NCBI GenBank assembly: GCA_002724315.1
Contig: PBOJ01000116.1
Coordinates: forward strand, 1-49,854
Length of the DNA: 49,854 nucleotides
Source: Planctomycetaceae bacterium
GTDB lineage: Bacteria > Planctomycetota > Planctomycetia > Planctomycetales > Planctomycetaceae
Reading direction: 5' to 3'
The notes under the pieces were generated by a model. That model made no database searches. It was not told where the DNA came from and worked only from the letters and a program-made list of their open reading frames with translations. Positions within the stretch are counted from its first letter, which is position 1; every line of letters starts with the position of its first letter. This document shows positions 17,826 through 27,166 of this stretch, piece after piece. The position numbers and the translations under genes were made by a program.

Positions 17826-19231
17826 CCGACCAGCGGCCAGATCGGCTGGCCGATGATCACATGATGGGGCCGGCCGGTGGCGTCGGTGACCGTCGTCTCC
17901 GGCGGCACACCCAGCAGGTGGTACAGCGTCGCCACGAAGTCCTTGGGATCGTGCGGATTCGAGGCAGGGTAGGCGGCCGAATTGTCGGAGGCCCCGTAGA
18001 TCGTCCCTGCATTCGCACCCGCCCCGGCCATCGCCAGCGAGTAAACCCACGGCCAGTGGTCCCGGCCGGCGTTCTTGTTGATCTTGGGCGTTCGCCCGAA
18101 CTCGGCGTTGACCACCACCAGGGTCTCGTCGAGCATCCCGCGTTGATCGAGATCCTCGATCAACGCCGTCAGCGACTGGTCGAGCGTTGGGGCCAACGAG
18201 TCCTTCATCTTGGAGAAGTTCCTGCTGTGAGTGTCCCAGCTTCCCCGGGGGGTGTGGCAGTAACTGATGTTGACCAGCGGCACGCCCGCCTCGGCCAGCC
18301 GCCGGGCCAGCAGGCATCGCTGGCCGAACTCGGTCTTGCCGTACCGCTCCCGCAGGGCCGGCTTCTCGCTGGCCAACGCGAAAGCGTTGCGTGTCTTGGG
18401 GGAAGCGAGCAGGTTGAAGGCTCGCTGGTAGAAGCTGTCCAGGTTTCGGGCCCCGGCAACCTCGTCGATCAGACCTCGCTGCCGGTCAAACTGGGCCAGC
18501 AGATCCCGACGACCGGTCAACCGGACCGAAGTCAGGTCGTCGTTGGGCCGGATGGCCTGAATGCGGACGTCCGGGTCACGCAACGGCTGGTCAACCACGA
18601 AGCTGCTGTGACGGGCGCCGAGCAGGCCGGGCACCTGGCCGTGGAGCGTGGTACCGTTGCCGCGACGCATCAGCGGACCGATGCGAACCCACGTCGGCAG
18701 GTCGCCGCGGGCCGGATGAACGGCATCCAACACGGCGCCCACCGGCGGGAAATCCGTGGCGGAGGGTGGGAAATCGCCACGAGACCGGAACTCACGTGGA
18801 TGCGCGTGTCCGGTCTGGGCCGGCAGGCAGGCCTGCACGTGGTTGGGGTTCTCGTGGCTCATCGAACGCACGATGGCCAACCGGTGTGCCAACCGAGCGG
18901 TCAGCGGCAACACCTCGCTGAACTGGACGCCGGGCAGGCTGGTACCGATCGCTCCGAACTCACCGCGGACCGCCGACGGCCCCTCGGGCTTCGGGTCGAA
19001 GGTCTCCTGCTGAGGATGCCCCCCGTGCAGGAACATCATGATCACTGTCTTGGCACGGCCGAACGTGGGCCGTGTGCCGTCGGCTGCCACCGCATCCCGT
19101 GCCCGAAACAACTCCGGAAGGGTCAACCCAGCACCACCCAATCCACCGATCCGCAGGGCCTCGCGGCGAGTCATTCGCTGCCAGGCGCGGAATCCGCTGC
19201 AACCGGTCGATGAGGATTCTGAACGGGTCAC
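17822..19231 (-). CDS. DUF1501 domain-containing protein (Tat-exported)
   Basis: A 469-residue protein of the DUF1501 family, which is related to the alkaline phosphatase/sulfatase fold and strongly expanded in planctomycetes. GTG at 19231 follows a GGAAGG ribosome site; ATG 20 codons inside is the alternative. The leader has a twin-arginine motif (TRREALRIGGLGGAGL). Family phrases are VIMMFLHGGHPQQETFDPKP, VVVNAEFGRTPKINKNAGRDHW and the C-terminal HHVIIGQPIWPLVG. No DUF1553 partner is adjacent; it is convergent with the esterase and divergent from the PmoA-like gene. DUF1501 proteins have no proven activity, though they often sit with polysaccharide-degradation genes. Confidence 0.85.
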   Translation of the reverse strand: MTRSESSSTGCSGFRAWQRMTRREALRIGGLGGAGLTLPELFRARDAVAADGTRPTFGRAKTVIMMFLHGGHPQQETFDPKPEGPSAVRGEFGAIGTSLPGVQFSEVLPLTARLAHRLAIVRSMSHENPNHVQACLPAQTGHAHPREFRSRGDFPPSATDFPPVGAVLDAVHPARGDLPTWVRIGPLMRRGNGTTLHGQVPGLLGARHSSFVVDQPLRDPDVRIQAIRPNDDLTSVRLTGRRDLLAQFDRQRGLIDEVAGARNLDSFYQRAFNLLASPKTRNAFALASEKPALRERYGKTEFGQRCLLARRLAEAGVPLVNISYCHTPRGSWDTHSRNFSKMKDSLAPTLDQSLTALIEDLDQRGMLDETLVVVNAEFGRTPKINKNAGRDHWPWVYSLAMAGAGANAGTIYGASDNSAAYPASNPHDPKDFVATLYHLLGVPPETTVTDATGRPHHVIIGQPIWPLVG

Positions 19232-19392
19232 GGAGTTTTTCCTTCCAAAAGGATTCTACCCACTGCTGGGATCGGCAACAAATGGAGTTCACTTCAGCAC
19301 ACGGCACACAATGCGTTCCGCCTGTTGACATTGAAATGCCACCGACGGCCTGCCTTACTTGTTGAGCAACCCACTCGACCAGGATTTTCTCC

Positions 19393-20307
19393 ATGCCGTC
19401 GCCTCGCTGCCGAGTCATCCCGTTGCCCGACGACCAGGTCTCGGTGGAAATCGACGCCACCGAGCGGACCCGCTGGCATTTCGGAGCCACCGCCGAGCGA
19501 CCGTTCTTTTACCCGTTCAACGGCCCTTCGGGACACTCGTTGACACGCATGGGACACCCCGGGGCTCCCGATCACGATCATCACCGATCCGTCTGGTTCG
19601 CTCATGCCAAGGTGCTCGGCATTGATTTCTGGTCCAACACCACCGATTCCCGGATTCGACAAAGCGAGTGGCTGGCCTACAGTGACGGTGACGAGGAAGC
19701 CTTGATGGCCGTACGATTGGGATGGTTCGATGGCCACGAACCTCGACCGTTGATTCAGCAGGACCTCGCGACGGCTATCCGCCCCGGTCCCGACGGCGAA
19801 ACGTTTCTCGAGTTGCAGTCGACATTCCTCCCCACGGCCGAAACGCTCGAACTGGGACAAACCAACTTCGGTTTTCTGGCCGTTCGCGTGGCCGCCAACA
19901 TCTCCGAACACTTCGGAGGCGGCACGCTGACCGACAGCGAAGGCCGTGTGCACGAACCGGCCATCTTCGGCAAGGCGTGCCGCTGGGTGGACTACAGTGG
20001 TCCCGTGCCGGATGGCCACACCGAGGGAGTCACTTACTTCGACCACCCCGACAACATCAGCTACCCTTCGAAATGGCACGTCCGAGAGGACGGCTGGATG
20101 GGGGCCGGTGTCTGTCGTACGAAATCCCGAGTGCTGAAGCGAAACACACCACTGGTGCTCCGGTACCTGCTGCATGCTCACGGCGGAGACTACAGCCCGG
20201 ACCGGGCCGGTGCGATCGCCGACTCGTTTGCTGCCAGGCCGAGGCTGCTCGTCGAGAAGTCAACGGTCAAACACCGCCACTTCGTGATCACCCGCAAGGC
20301 TCGCTGA
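19393..20307 (+). CDS. PmoA-like protein (DUF6807 family)
   Basis: A 304-residue protein matching the so-called PmoA family, now usually called DUF6807, common in planctomycetes and Bacteroidota. The family pattern is clear near the N-terminus: PFFYPFNGPSGHSLTRMGHP, then PDHDHHRSVWFAH and GIDFW. A cluster of His in the HDHH segment may bind metal. The name PmoA (methane monooxygenase subunit) is historical and should not be read as methane oxidation. No signal peptide is evident. AGGA lies about 9 bases before the ATG. It stands alone on the plus strand between two minus-strand DUF1501 genes. Confidence 0.7.
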   Translation: MPSPRCRVIPLPDDQVSVEIDATERTRWHFGATAERPFFYPFNGPSGHSLTRMGHPGAPDHDHHRSVWFAHAKVLGIDFWSNTTDSRIRQSEWLAYSDGDEEALMAVRLGWFDGHEPRPLIQQDLATAIRPGPDGETFLELQSTFLPTAETLELGQTNFGFLAVRVAANISEHFGGGTLTDSEGRVHEPAIFGKACRWVDYSGPVPDGHTEGVTYFDHPDNISYPSKWHVREDGWMGAGVCRTKSRVLKRNTPLVLRYLLHAHGGDYSPDRAGAIADSFAARPRLLVEKSTVKHRHFVITRKAR

Positions 20308-20319
20308 GCCTCGACGGTT

Positions 20320-21756
20320 TCAAGCCAGGACGTCGTGCAGCACGCGGCCATGAACATCGGTCAAGCGGAAGTCGCGTCCCGAATAGCGATAGGTCAATCG
20401 CGTGTGATCCAGCCCCATCAGGTGCAGGATCGTCGCGTGCAGATCATGGATGCTGACCGGGTTGTCGACCGCGTGATAACCGAATTCGTCGGTGGATCCG
20501 TAGCCGAACCCGGACTTCACTCCGCCACCGGCGAGCCAGAAAGTGAATCCCTGGGCATGATGACCGCGTCCAGTTGCCCCCTGTCGCTCGGGCGTACGAC
20601 CGAATTCGGTGCTCCAGACCACCAGCGTGTCCTCGAGCAAACCTCGCTGTTTCAGGTCGGCGATCAACCCCGCGATCGGCTTGTCGCAACTTCGGGCGTT
20701 GGTTTCGTGGGCCCCCTTGAGGTTCGAATGCTGGTCCCAACGCCCGCCGCGGCCACCCGTGTGAGCCACGTGCACAAAACGTACTCCGCGCTCGACCAGC
20801 CGACGGGCCAGTAACAACTCGCGTCCGTAGTTCTCGGTCGTCTTGTTGTCGATCCCGTACAGCTTCTGGGTCGCCTGGGACTCCTGGCCCAGGTCCATCA
20901 CCTCGGGCACCGCCTGTTGCATGCGGAATGCGAGCTCAAACGACTTGATGCGAGCTTCCAGGGTGCTGTCAGCACCGGCCTGCTGCTGTTCGCGGTTCGA
21001 AGCCGCGATAAAGTCGATCAACCTCCGCTGCTCGCTGGCCGACTTGGCGGCGCGGATATTGCGGACCCGCGACTGGGCCACCGGCAAGCGGTTGGTGCCG
21101 ATCATCGTGCCCTGGTTGGACGCCGGGAGAAAAGCGGATCCGAAGTTCCGTTGTCCTCCGTAGGTCAGAGGTGGGCAGATGGTGACAAATCCGGGAAGGT
21201 CGTCGGCCATGGCCCCCAGGCCATAGTTGATCCACGAGCCGATGCTCGGACGCATCAACGTCTGGGACCCGGTGTGCAGTTCGAGTGTCGCCGGCGTGTG
21301 CGCGTTGTTGTTGCTGTACATCGAGTACAGGAAACAGAGATCGTCCATCCGCGTGTTGGTCTCGCGAAACAGTTCGCTGCCCCACAGGCCGCTCTGCCCG
21401 TACTGGCGAAACCGCCATGGCGGCTGCATGAGCTTCTTCAGCGACTGGTTGAACTTGTTTCGCCCGGTGTTGATCGAGGCGGGCAATGTCTGCCCATCGC
21501 GACGAACCAGTGATGGCTTGTGGTCCCACGAGTCGATGTGGGAACACCCACCGTGCATGTAGAGAAAAATGACCTGCTTGGCTCTCGCCGGAAAATGGGT
21601 CCCCTGGGGCCTCGCGGAGGTCTCGGCCAACAACGATTCGGAGGTAGCCAATGCGGAAAACGCCAATCCACCGAAACCGCAACCGGCGCGCGACAGCCAT
21701 TGGCGGCGGCTGATGCCGGACAACTCACGATGCGTGATCGGTCCAGGAGATTCCAT
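20320..21756 (-). CDS. DUF1501 domain-containing protein, partner of the DUF1553 gene upstream
   Basis: A 478-residue Tat-exported DUF1501 protein. The leader SRRQWLSRAGCGFGGLAF carries the twin arginines. Family motifs are VIFLYMHGGCSHIDSWDHKP near the N-terminus, the middle His-containing segment VHVAHTGGRGGRWDQHSNLKG, TLVVWSTEFGRTPERQG and, near the end, VSIHDLHATILHLMGLDH. It starts 6 bases after the stop of the DUF1549/DUF1553 gene and is clearly its operon partner, an arrangement repeated twice more in this window. Its role is unknown; a function in an exported polysaccharide-processing complex is often proposed from context. Confidence 0.85.
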   Translation of the reverse strand: MESPGPITHRELSGISRRQWLSRAGCGFGGLAFSALATSESLLAETSARPQGTHFPARAKQVIFLYMHGGCSHIDSWDHKPSLVRRDGQTLPASINTGRNKFNQSLKKLMQPPWRFRQYGQSGLWGSELFRETNTRMDDLCFLYSMYSNNNAHTPATLELHTGSQTLMRPSIGSWINYGLGAMADDLPGFVTICPPLTYGGQRNFGSAFLPASNQGTMIGTNRLPVAQSRVRNIRAAKSASEQRRLIDFIAASNREQQQAGADSTLEARIKSFELAFRMQQAVPEVMDLGQESQATQKLYGIDNKTTENYGRELLLARRLVERGVRFVHVAHTGGRGGRWDQHSNLKGAHETNARSCDKPIAGLIADLKQRGLLEDTLVVWSTEFGRTPERQGATGRGHHAQGFTFWLAGGGVKSGFGYGSTDEFGYHAVDNPVSIHDLHATILHLMGLDHTRLTYRYSGRDFRLTDVHGRVLHDVLA

Positions 21757-21762
21757 GACTTC

Positions 21763-24700
21763 CTAGTCTATAAAAAGGAACTCGTTGAGACTAAACAAAG
21801 CTGCGGCCAGAGACGTCCAGGCCTTCCGCGAATCGCCTCCCGGCGTCTTCCGCGACGCCGCCAGAAAAGCGCTGGCCCGTGAAGTCTCGGCCGGTGTCGG
21901 TGGTCGAGAGAGCACCAGCCACCACGCCTGCTCGATCTGTCGCCCCTGGTCGCCGGAAACGGCCCGCACCCTGTCAGCCAGCCCGCGGGCTCGTTCCTGC
22001 ACAAATTCGTTGTTCAACAGGAACAGCGCCTGATGAGCCACCGTGGTGTTGGATCGCCGCGAAGTGATCGAGTTGGGGTCTCCCACGTCAAACAACTCCA
22101 TCATCTCGTGCAACGTCGTCCTCACCACCGGCATGTAGAGACTGCGACGCCTTGTCCGGAAGTTGGCCGTCTCGTTGTTGGCGTCGTCGACACTGAAGAC
22201 CTTCGGTTTCCACGTCTGGAACGTCCCGAACATCTGGGAATCCATCACGCCGGACACGGCCAGCATCGCATCACGGAACGGCTCGGCCTCGAGACGCCGA
22301 CGACTCATCCGCCACAGAAAACGGTTGTCAGCATCGACAACCTGCGCCGACTCACGTGAGTTGCTCGCCTGGCGGTAGACCGACGAGAGCATGATCCGTC
22401 GATGCAACCGCTTCAGCGACCAGCCATCCCGGACAAACGTCCCCGCCAGGTGGTCCAGCAAATGCGGGTGCGTGGGCTCCTCGCCCAGTTGACCGAAGTT
22501 GTCCGGAGTCCGGACCAGCCCCTCGCCAAAATGCCATCCCCAGATCCGGTTGACCATCACCCGGGCCGTCAACGGATGCTCGGGACGCGTGAGCCATCGC
22601 GCCAGTTCAAGCCGACCGCTGGTTCCAGCAGCAATCTTCTCCTCAGACTGATCCGGATCCAGCAAAACAACCGGGAAGCCCCGCGGGACAACGTCACCGA
22701 GTCGGCGGTTGTCTCCGGCCACGTGCACTCGCAGATCGACGGGTTTCTTGTCATCGAAAGCGATCATCGCCGAATTCAACTTGGGAAAGACAACGGCCGC
22801 CAACTGACGCGATCGCGCCTGCAACGCGACCAGTTGTTTCCGGACTTCGGGAAGATAGAACGCCTGGGCATCGGTTCCGGGAACAATCGGACCATCCTTG
22901 GCCGACAGCCGCTTGACCAGTACCGGACTGTCCAGGTCCACCCGGGCCTTGACTTGATCGACATCCGGCGGAAGCTCGCTGGTCAATGGGTGAAGGACAG
23001 ACGTTTTCCGTCCGGCCGCTGCGACCAGTTCGCGAGACAACCGTCGAGCGATGCTGGGAACCAGCCGATGCCGTTTCAGCAACTCCTCGACCGGCACAGT
23101 CGCCTTCTTCCGGCTTCGCTTGCGTTCGACGGCCGCCACATCCAGCGGAACCCCGTCCATTGTCCCCTGCTGAAACAGTCGCGTGACCTCCGCCGCATCG
23201 ATCACCCGGTCCCAGATGGCCACGTCATCCAGATCTCCGGCAAATCCGTTTGTCGACGCTCCGAGTTGCAACGCAACCGGCACACCGAAATCGGCAATCG
23301 AACTGACAGCCTTGATCGGGGTGCGACCCACCACCCGTCCATCGAGATACATGATCCCTTCAGCATCGCGATCGGAGGTCACGACCAGGTGATGCCACTT
23401 CCCGTCAACCAGTAACGGGAGTTGATCCGACGACGGCTTGATATCAACCGATGACGTTCCGCTGTAATGCCTGAGATAAACTCCGTTGTAGGGGCCCGGC
23501 CTCAACGCGATGAACCACATCGCCTCTGACTTGAACGTCGCCGCGATGACCGAGTCCGCCGTCTTGGGCGTGTAGCCCTGCGGTGCCCGAATCCAGGTCG
23601 AGACACTGAAGTCGCCGCTCTTGGCAAACGCCAGTGGCTGGAGGGCTTTCGCATCGGCCTCGACGACCCGCCCCCTCCCAAACCGCAGGGCTCGACCGAT
23701 CTGTCCATCCTCGACACGGGTGGGAACCTTGCCGGGAGCCTGGGACGAGACATTGGCGAGACGACCGCCAGGTCCCACCGTCGCAACGACTGTCTTTCCG
23801 GTTGCCGCATCGAACGGCCAGTGAGCCACCGCAGCCCGATCGCCACGCGTGTGATAGATGGCGGCCGCGGCCAACAGATACTCGGGCAACCGTTTTCTCG
23901 CGTCGTCAATCACCCGCTTGTTGCCGGCGGTGACGATCTTGGACATCGCCGCCGCCACCTGCTTGGTCTCCTCAGCGTGCCGCTTCCTGGCCCGGCTGAT
24001 CGACGGAGCTTCCAACGAGCGTTCGGGCCAATACGAGGGATTCTTGTCCATGTCCTGCACCGACACGGTGCTGCGGAAAATTCCCGCCAGGGCGTAGTAG
24101 TCGGATGTCAGTACCGGGTCAAACTTGTGGTCGTGACACCGGGCACAGGCCAACGTTAGCCCCATCAATGAACGGCCCAGCACATCGATCTGGTCGTCGA
24201 CAACATCCATGGCCATCTGTTCCTTGTCCTGGGTCCCCAGTCCCTTGGGAGCCAGGGTCAGCATGCCAGTGGCCAGCAACCGATCGACTTCCCGCTGGTC
24301 ATCCTGCGACGGCTCCAGCAGGTCACCGGCCAGTTGCTCGAGCAGGAAACGGTCGTAGGGTGTGTCTCGATTGAAGGCCCGGACCACGTAGTCGCGATAC
24401 CGCCAGGCGTTGGGGTAGACGTAGTCAAATCCGCCGCCGTTGGTATCGGCGTAACGGACGACATCCAACCAGTGCCGGGACCAGCGTTCCCCGTAACGGG
24501 GCGACGCCAACAGGCGGTCCACGACCCGCGAGAATGCCCCTGGGGCATGGTCCGCCTCGAACGCCTTCACGGCCTCGGGCGTCGGGGGCAGCCCCCACAG
24601 GTCAAACGTGGCACGACGAATCCACGTTCGACGCGAGGCCTCTGGAGACGGTGCCAGTTTCTCCTCCGTCAGGCGAGCCAGGATGTAACGGTCGATCGGC

Positions 24701-25224
24701 GTCCGGGACCATCGGTCGCCGGGGATCACGGGCACACGTCCCGGATCCAACGAACGGAACGACCACCAGTCACGATCGTCACCGGTGATCGTGCTGCCGG
24801 TTTTCCGGGTCCCCTTGTCATCCGCACCCGGGACAACCGCGCCATTCTTGACCCAGGTCACCAGTTCGAGAATCTGCGATTCCTCAAGCGGAGCGTCCGG
24901 CGGCATGCGTCCCTTGCCACGTCGCCGGATGACCTGCATCAACAGGCTGCCGGTCGGATTCCCCGGCACCACGATCGGTCCCGATCGTCCTCCACCCATC
25001 AGCCCGTCAACGCGGGACAGGTCCAGCCCTCCCTTCGGCTTGGGGCCCGAGTGACACTTGCCACAACGCGTCACCAGCAGAGGACGGATCTTGCCCTCGA
25101 ATCGGCGCAGTTCGGCAGATCGTTCGGCCGCTTCGACCGATGACTGAACAATCAGGCCCAGCAGGCCAACCACCACGCAGGCGGCGGCAGGTCTGATCCA
25201 TTCACGAGCCGGTTTCAACACCAC
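21763..25224 (-). CDS. PSCyt1/DUF1549/LamG/DUF1553 protein
   Basis: A giant exported protein of about 1153 residues. The GTG at 25224 is preferred: it opens a good signal peptide (KPAREWIRPAAACVVVGLL) and does not overlap the upstream gene; the frame stays open to a TTG at 25302. Domain order: planctomycete cytochrome C domain with heme motif CGKCH (about 54-58), DUF1549 (about 150-360) with a second motif CARCHDHKFDP, a LamG-like concanavalin domain (about 520-690, with KWHHLVVTSDRDAEGIMYLDG), then DUF1553 with NRIWGWHFGEGLVRT. The LamG domain suggests carbohydrate binding. It is the first gene of a pair with the DUF1501 gene 6 bases downstream. Confidence 0.85.
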   Translation of the reverse strand: MVLKPAREWIRPAAACVVVGLLGLIVQSSVEAAERSAELRRFEGKIRPLLVTRCGKCHSGPKPKGGLDLSRVDGLMGGGRSGPIVVPGNPTGSLLMQVIRRRGKGRMPPDAPLEESQILELVTWVKNGAVVPGADDKGTRKTGSTITGDDRDWWSFRSLDPGRVPVIPGDRWSRTPIDRYILARLTEEKLAPSPEASRRTWIRRATFDLWGLPPTPEAVKAFEADHAPGAFSRVVDRLLASPRYGERWSRHWLDVVRYADTNGGGFDYVYPNAWRYRDYVVRAFNRDTPYDRFLLEQLAGDLLEPSQDDQREVDRLLATGMLTLAPKGLGTQDKEQMAMDVVDDQIDVLGRSLMGLTLACARCHDHKFDPVLTSDYYALAGIFRSTVSVQDMDKNPSYWPERSLEAPSISRARKRHAEETKQVAAAMSKIVTAGNKRVIDDARKRLPEYLLAAAAIYHTRGDRAAVAHWPFDAATGKTVVATVGPGGRLANVSSQAPGKVPTRVEDGQIGRALRFGRGRVVEADAKALQPLAFAKSGDFSVSTWIRAPQGYTPKTADSVIAATFKSEAMWFIALRPGPYNGVYLRHYSGTSSVDIKPSSDQLPLLVDGKWHHLVVTSDRDAEGIMYLDGRVVGRTPIKAVSSIADFGVPVALQLGASTNGFAGDLDDVAIWDRVIDAAEVTRLFQQGTMDGVPLDVAAVERKRSRKKATVPVEELLKRHRLVPSIARRLSRELVAAAGRKTSVLHPLTSELPPDVDQVKARVDLDSPVLVKRLSAKDGPIVPGTDAQAFYLPEVRKQLVALQARSRQLAAVVFPKLNSAMIAFDDKKPVDLRVHVAGDNRRLGDVVPRGFPVVLLDPDQSEEKIAAGTSGRLELARWLTRPEHPLTARVMVNRIWGWHFGEGLVRTPDNFGQLGEEPTHPHLLDHLAGTFVRDGWSLKRLHRRIMLSSVYRQASNSRESAQVVDADNRFLWRMSRRRLEAEPFRDAMLAVSGVMDSQMFGTFQTWKPKVFSVDDANNETANFRTRRRSLYMPVVRTTLHEMMELFDVGDPNSITSRRSNTTVAHQALFLLNNEFVQERARGLADRVRAVSGDQGRQIEQAWWLVLSRPPTPAETSRASAFLAASRKTPGGDSRKAWTSLAAALFSLNEFLFID

Positions 25225-25258
25225 GCTGTTCTCACAATTCGCTGGGCCAACCCGCGTG

Positions 25259-27160
25259 TCACCTTGATTCTGGCATCCATTGCCGGCCAATCCAATGCTC
25301 AAGAATCTTTACCGAATCGTCTCGGCTGCCCACCGGTCGATCCACCAGGTGCAGATCCTGGGCACGAACCAGGCGACGGACCAGTTTGTCCCGGCCGGCC
25401 TCGTCCCCGTCCGGATCGACAACCGAGGGGTGAATCATCACGCAATCCCATTGCTGGTACGAGAAGCTCAACGAGTGGTTCATGATCCAGGAGAAGGCGT
25501 TGATGAACTCTTCCCGAGAAGCGGCTTCGGCGTTGCGGGGCACGGCGACCAGTACGAGATCGGGTTTCATCGACCGCACCCGTTTCGCCGCCTCCCGCTC
25601 GATCGTCTTCAGCGACTGTCCACTGACGGGCCAGCTGGTCACCTCAATCTGAACGCCGGGCTTGAGCTTCTGCAGCACACCGGCGATCGATGCGTCGAAG
25701 GGAGGCATCGCCAGCACCCGAATCGGCCGGCCGGCCTTCAACAGCGACAGCGTGCGAGGAATGGCCGGTTCGGTGGGGTGAACATGTTCCAGGCGAACAC
25801 GGCGACCGGTGATCGCGCGTGCCAACTGCCGGGCAATCCGGCGATGGCCATCCATGTTCGGGTGTATCTGGTCGCTCATCAGCAACCGCCAGTCCTTGCG
25901 ATCGTGACGCCGTATCGCGTCGTATCCTCGAAAACAGTCGCAGACGGGCACATCCAGATCGCGGCCAACCGAACGAACGACATCGCAGTACTCGACCAGT
26001 CGATCTGTCGGACGACGGGGCGTGTCGATCACGTTGTTGGGAGTCGCCAGTACCACCTCGGCTCCGATCTTTCGGCAGCGGCCAACGATGGTGATGAGAT
26101 TCTTCCGGTAATCGGCCGGTGACACTCTGACCATGTCATTGAGACCAAACATCACGGTGACGATGTCGGGCTTGTGGGCCAGGACGTCCTTGTCGATCCG
26201 CGACAGACCATCGGCGGTCGTGTGACCACTGATGCCGGCATTGATCGCCCGGACACGGGTTCCCGGCACAGCCGCTTCGAGTGCCAGCCCGAGCATGGCC
26301 GTGTAAGCCCGGCGGCTGCCGGTGTGGTAGTAGACCCCTGTCACGCTGTCGCCAAAGCAGACGACGCGGACGGGTCGGTCGACCCGCAGCATCCGTTCAC
26401 GGATCCGCGCACTGTGGCCCAGCGGTGTCTCGAGTGCCGGCAACATCGTCGCGGCCAACACGCGATGCCCGCCGGGGTTGGGATGACACCCGTCAGTCGT
26501 CCAGTCTCGCAGCGTGACCCCGTCGGTCCTCGCCCTGGTCCACCGGGCAAAATGGTCGACCAGGGCCACCCGCCACAAGGCCGCCACCTCACGACAGGCC
26601 TCGACGTACTTCTCCAGCCTCACGTTGGGATGCTCGCCGACCCCATTGGGCTTCGCATCATCAGCCCAGCGGGGCTCGGTCATCAGGACCGGCCTGATAT
26701 CCCGGCGGAGCAATTCGGTGACCAGTCGAACCAGGTTGTCCCGGTAGCGACCCAGGGACAACCGGCTGGCCGTCTGTCCCTGGTCGACAAAGCTGTCGTT
26801 GGTGCCGTACATGATCGTGACCACGTCCGGTTTCAGCGCCAGCACCTTCCCGAGCCGGGCCAGAGCCTGGTCGGTCCTCTCACCGCCGATCCCGACATTG
26901 GTCACCCGGACTGGCCGGCCCGTGACCAGGAGGCTGGATTCGATCAGCGAGGCGAATGTCTGCTCGGCGGTCACTCCCGATCGTTCGCCCTTGGTGATCG
27001 AATCGCCCAGCGTGACGATGTGAGTCGTCCGCGACAGTGGGCGATCGTCACCGCTGACCGTGCCGGAGGTGGCCAACAGGCCAACCGCGACAATCACGGT
27101 CGCCCGGTCCCACCGAACCGGGCGGACCGACCGCGGCACATTTCTGACGGTTGGCGTCAT
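25259..27160 (-). CDS. secreted tandem SGNH/GDSL hydrolase
   Basis: A 633-residue exported protein with two SGNH hydrolase domains and a third, degenerate one. The first domain (about 47-245) has block I TLGDSIT (Ser54), block III GTND (Asn121) and block V DGCHPN (Asp223/His226). The second (about 262-455) has CFGDSVT (Ser272), GLND (Asn341) and DQIHPN (Asp430/His433). The third (about 475-630) keeps the overall pattern but starts LAMPPFD and lacks a nucleophile Ser. SGNH enzymes are esterases or lipases, and many deacetylate polysaccharides. It starts 6 bases after the Gfo/Idh/MocA stop and ends 34 bases before the DUF1553 start, so all may share one transcript. Confidence 0.85.
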   Translation of the reverse strand: MTPTVRNVPRSVRPVRWDRATVIVAVGLLATSGTVSGDDRPLSRTTHIVTLGDSITKGERSGVTAEQTFASLIESSLLVTGRPVRVTNVGIGGERTDQALARLGKVLALKPDVVTIMYGTNDSFVDQGQTASRLSLGRYRDNLVRLVTELLRRDIRPVLMTEPRWADDAKPNGVGEHPNVRLEKYVEACREVAALWRVALVDHFARWTRARTDGVTLRDWTTDGCHPNPGGHRVLAATMLPALETPLGHSARIRERMLRVDRPVRVVCFGDSVTGVYYHTGSRRAYTAMLGLALEAAVPGTRVRAINAGISGHTTADGLSRIDKDVLAHKPDIVTVMFGLNDMVRVSPADYRKNLITIVGRCRKIGAEVVLATPNNVIDTPRRPTDRLVEYCDVVRSVGRDLDVPVCDCFRGYDAIRRHDRKDWRLLMSDQIHPNMDGHRRIARQLARAITGRRVRLEHVHPTEPAIPRTLSLLKAGRPIRVLAMPPFDASIAGVLQKLKPGVQIEVTSWPVSGQSLKTIEREAAKRVRSMKPDLVLVAVPRNAEAASREEFINAFSWIMNHSLSFSYQQWDCVMIHPSVVDPDGDEAGRDKLVRRLVRAQDLHLVDRPVGSRDDSVKILEHWIGRQWMPESR

Positions 27161-27166
27161 GTGCGA

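Noticed and set aside
19325..19330. TTGACA as a -35 promoter box before the PmoA-like gene
   Set aside because: No acceptable -10 box lies 16-18 bases downstream, and a six-base match alone is expected by chance.
19393..20307. Methane monooxygenase subunit, as the PmoA name might suggest
   Set aside because: The protein is soluble and belongs to the unrelated PmoA-like/DUF6807 family; no membrane helices or other pmo genes are present.
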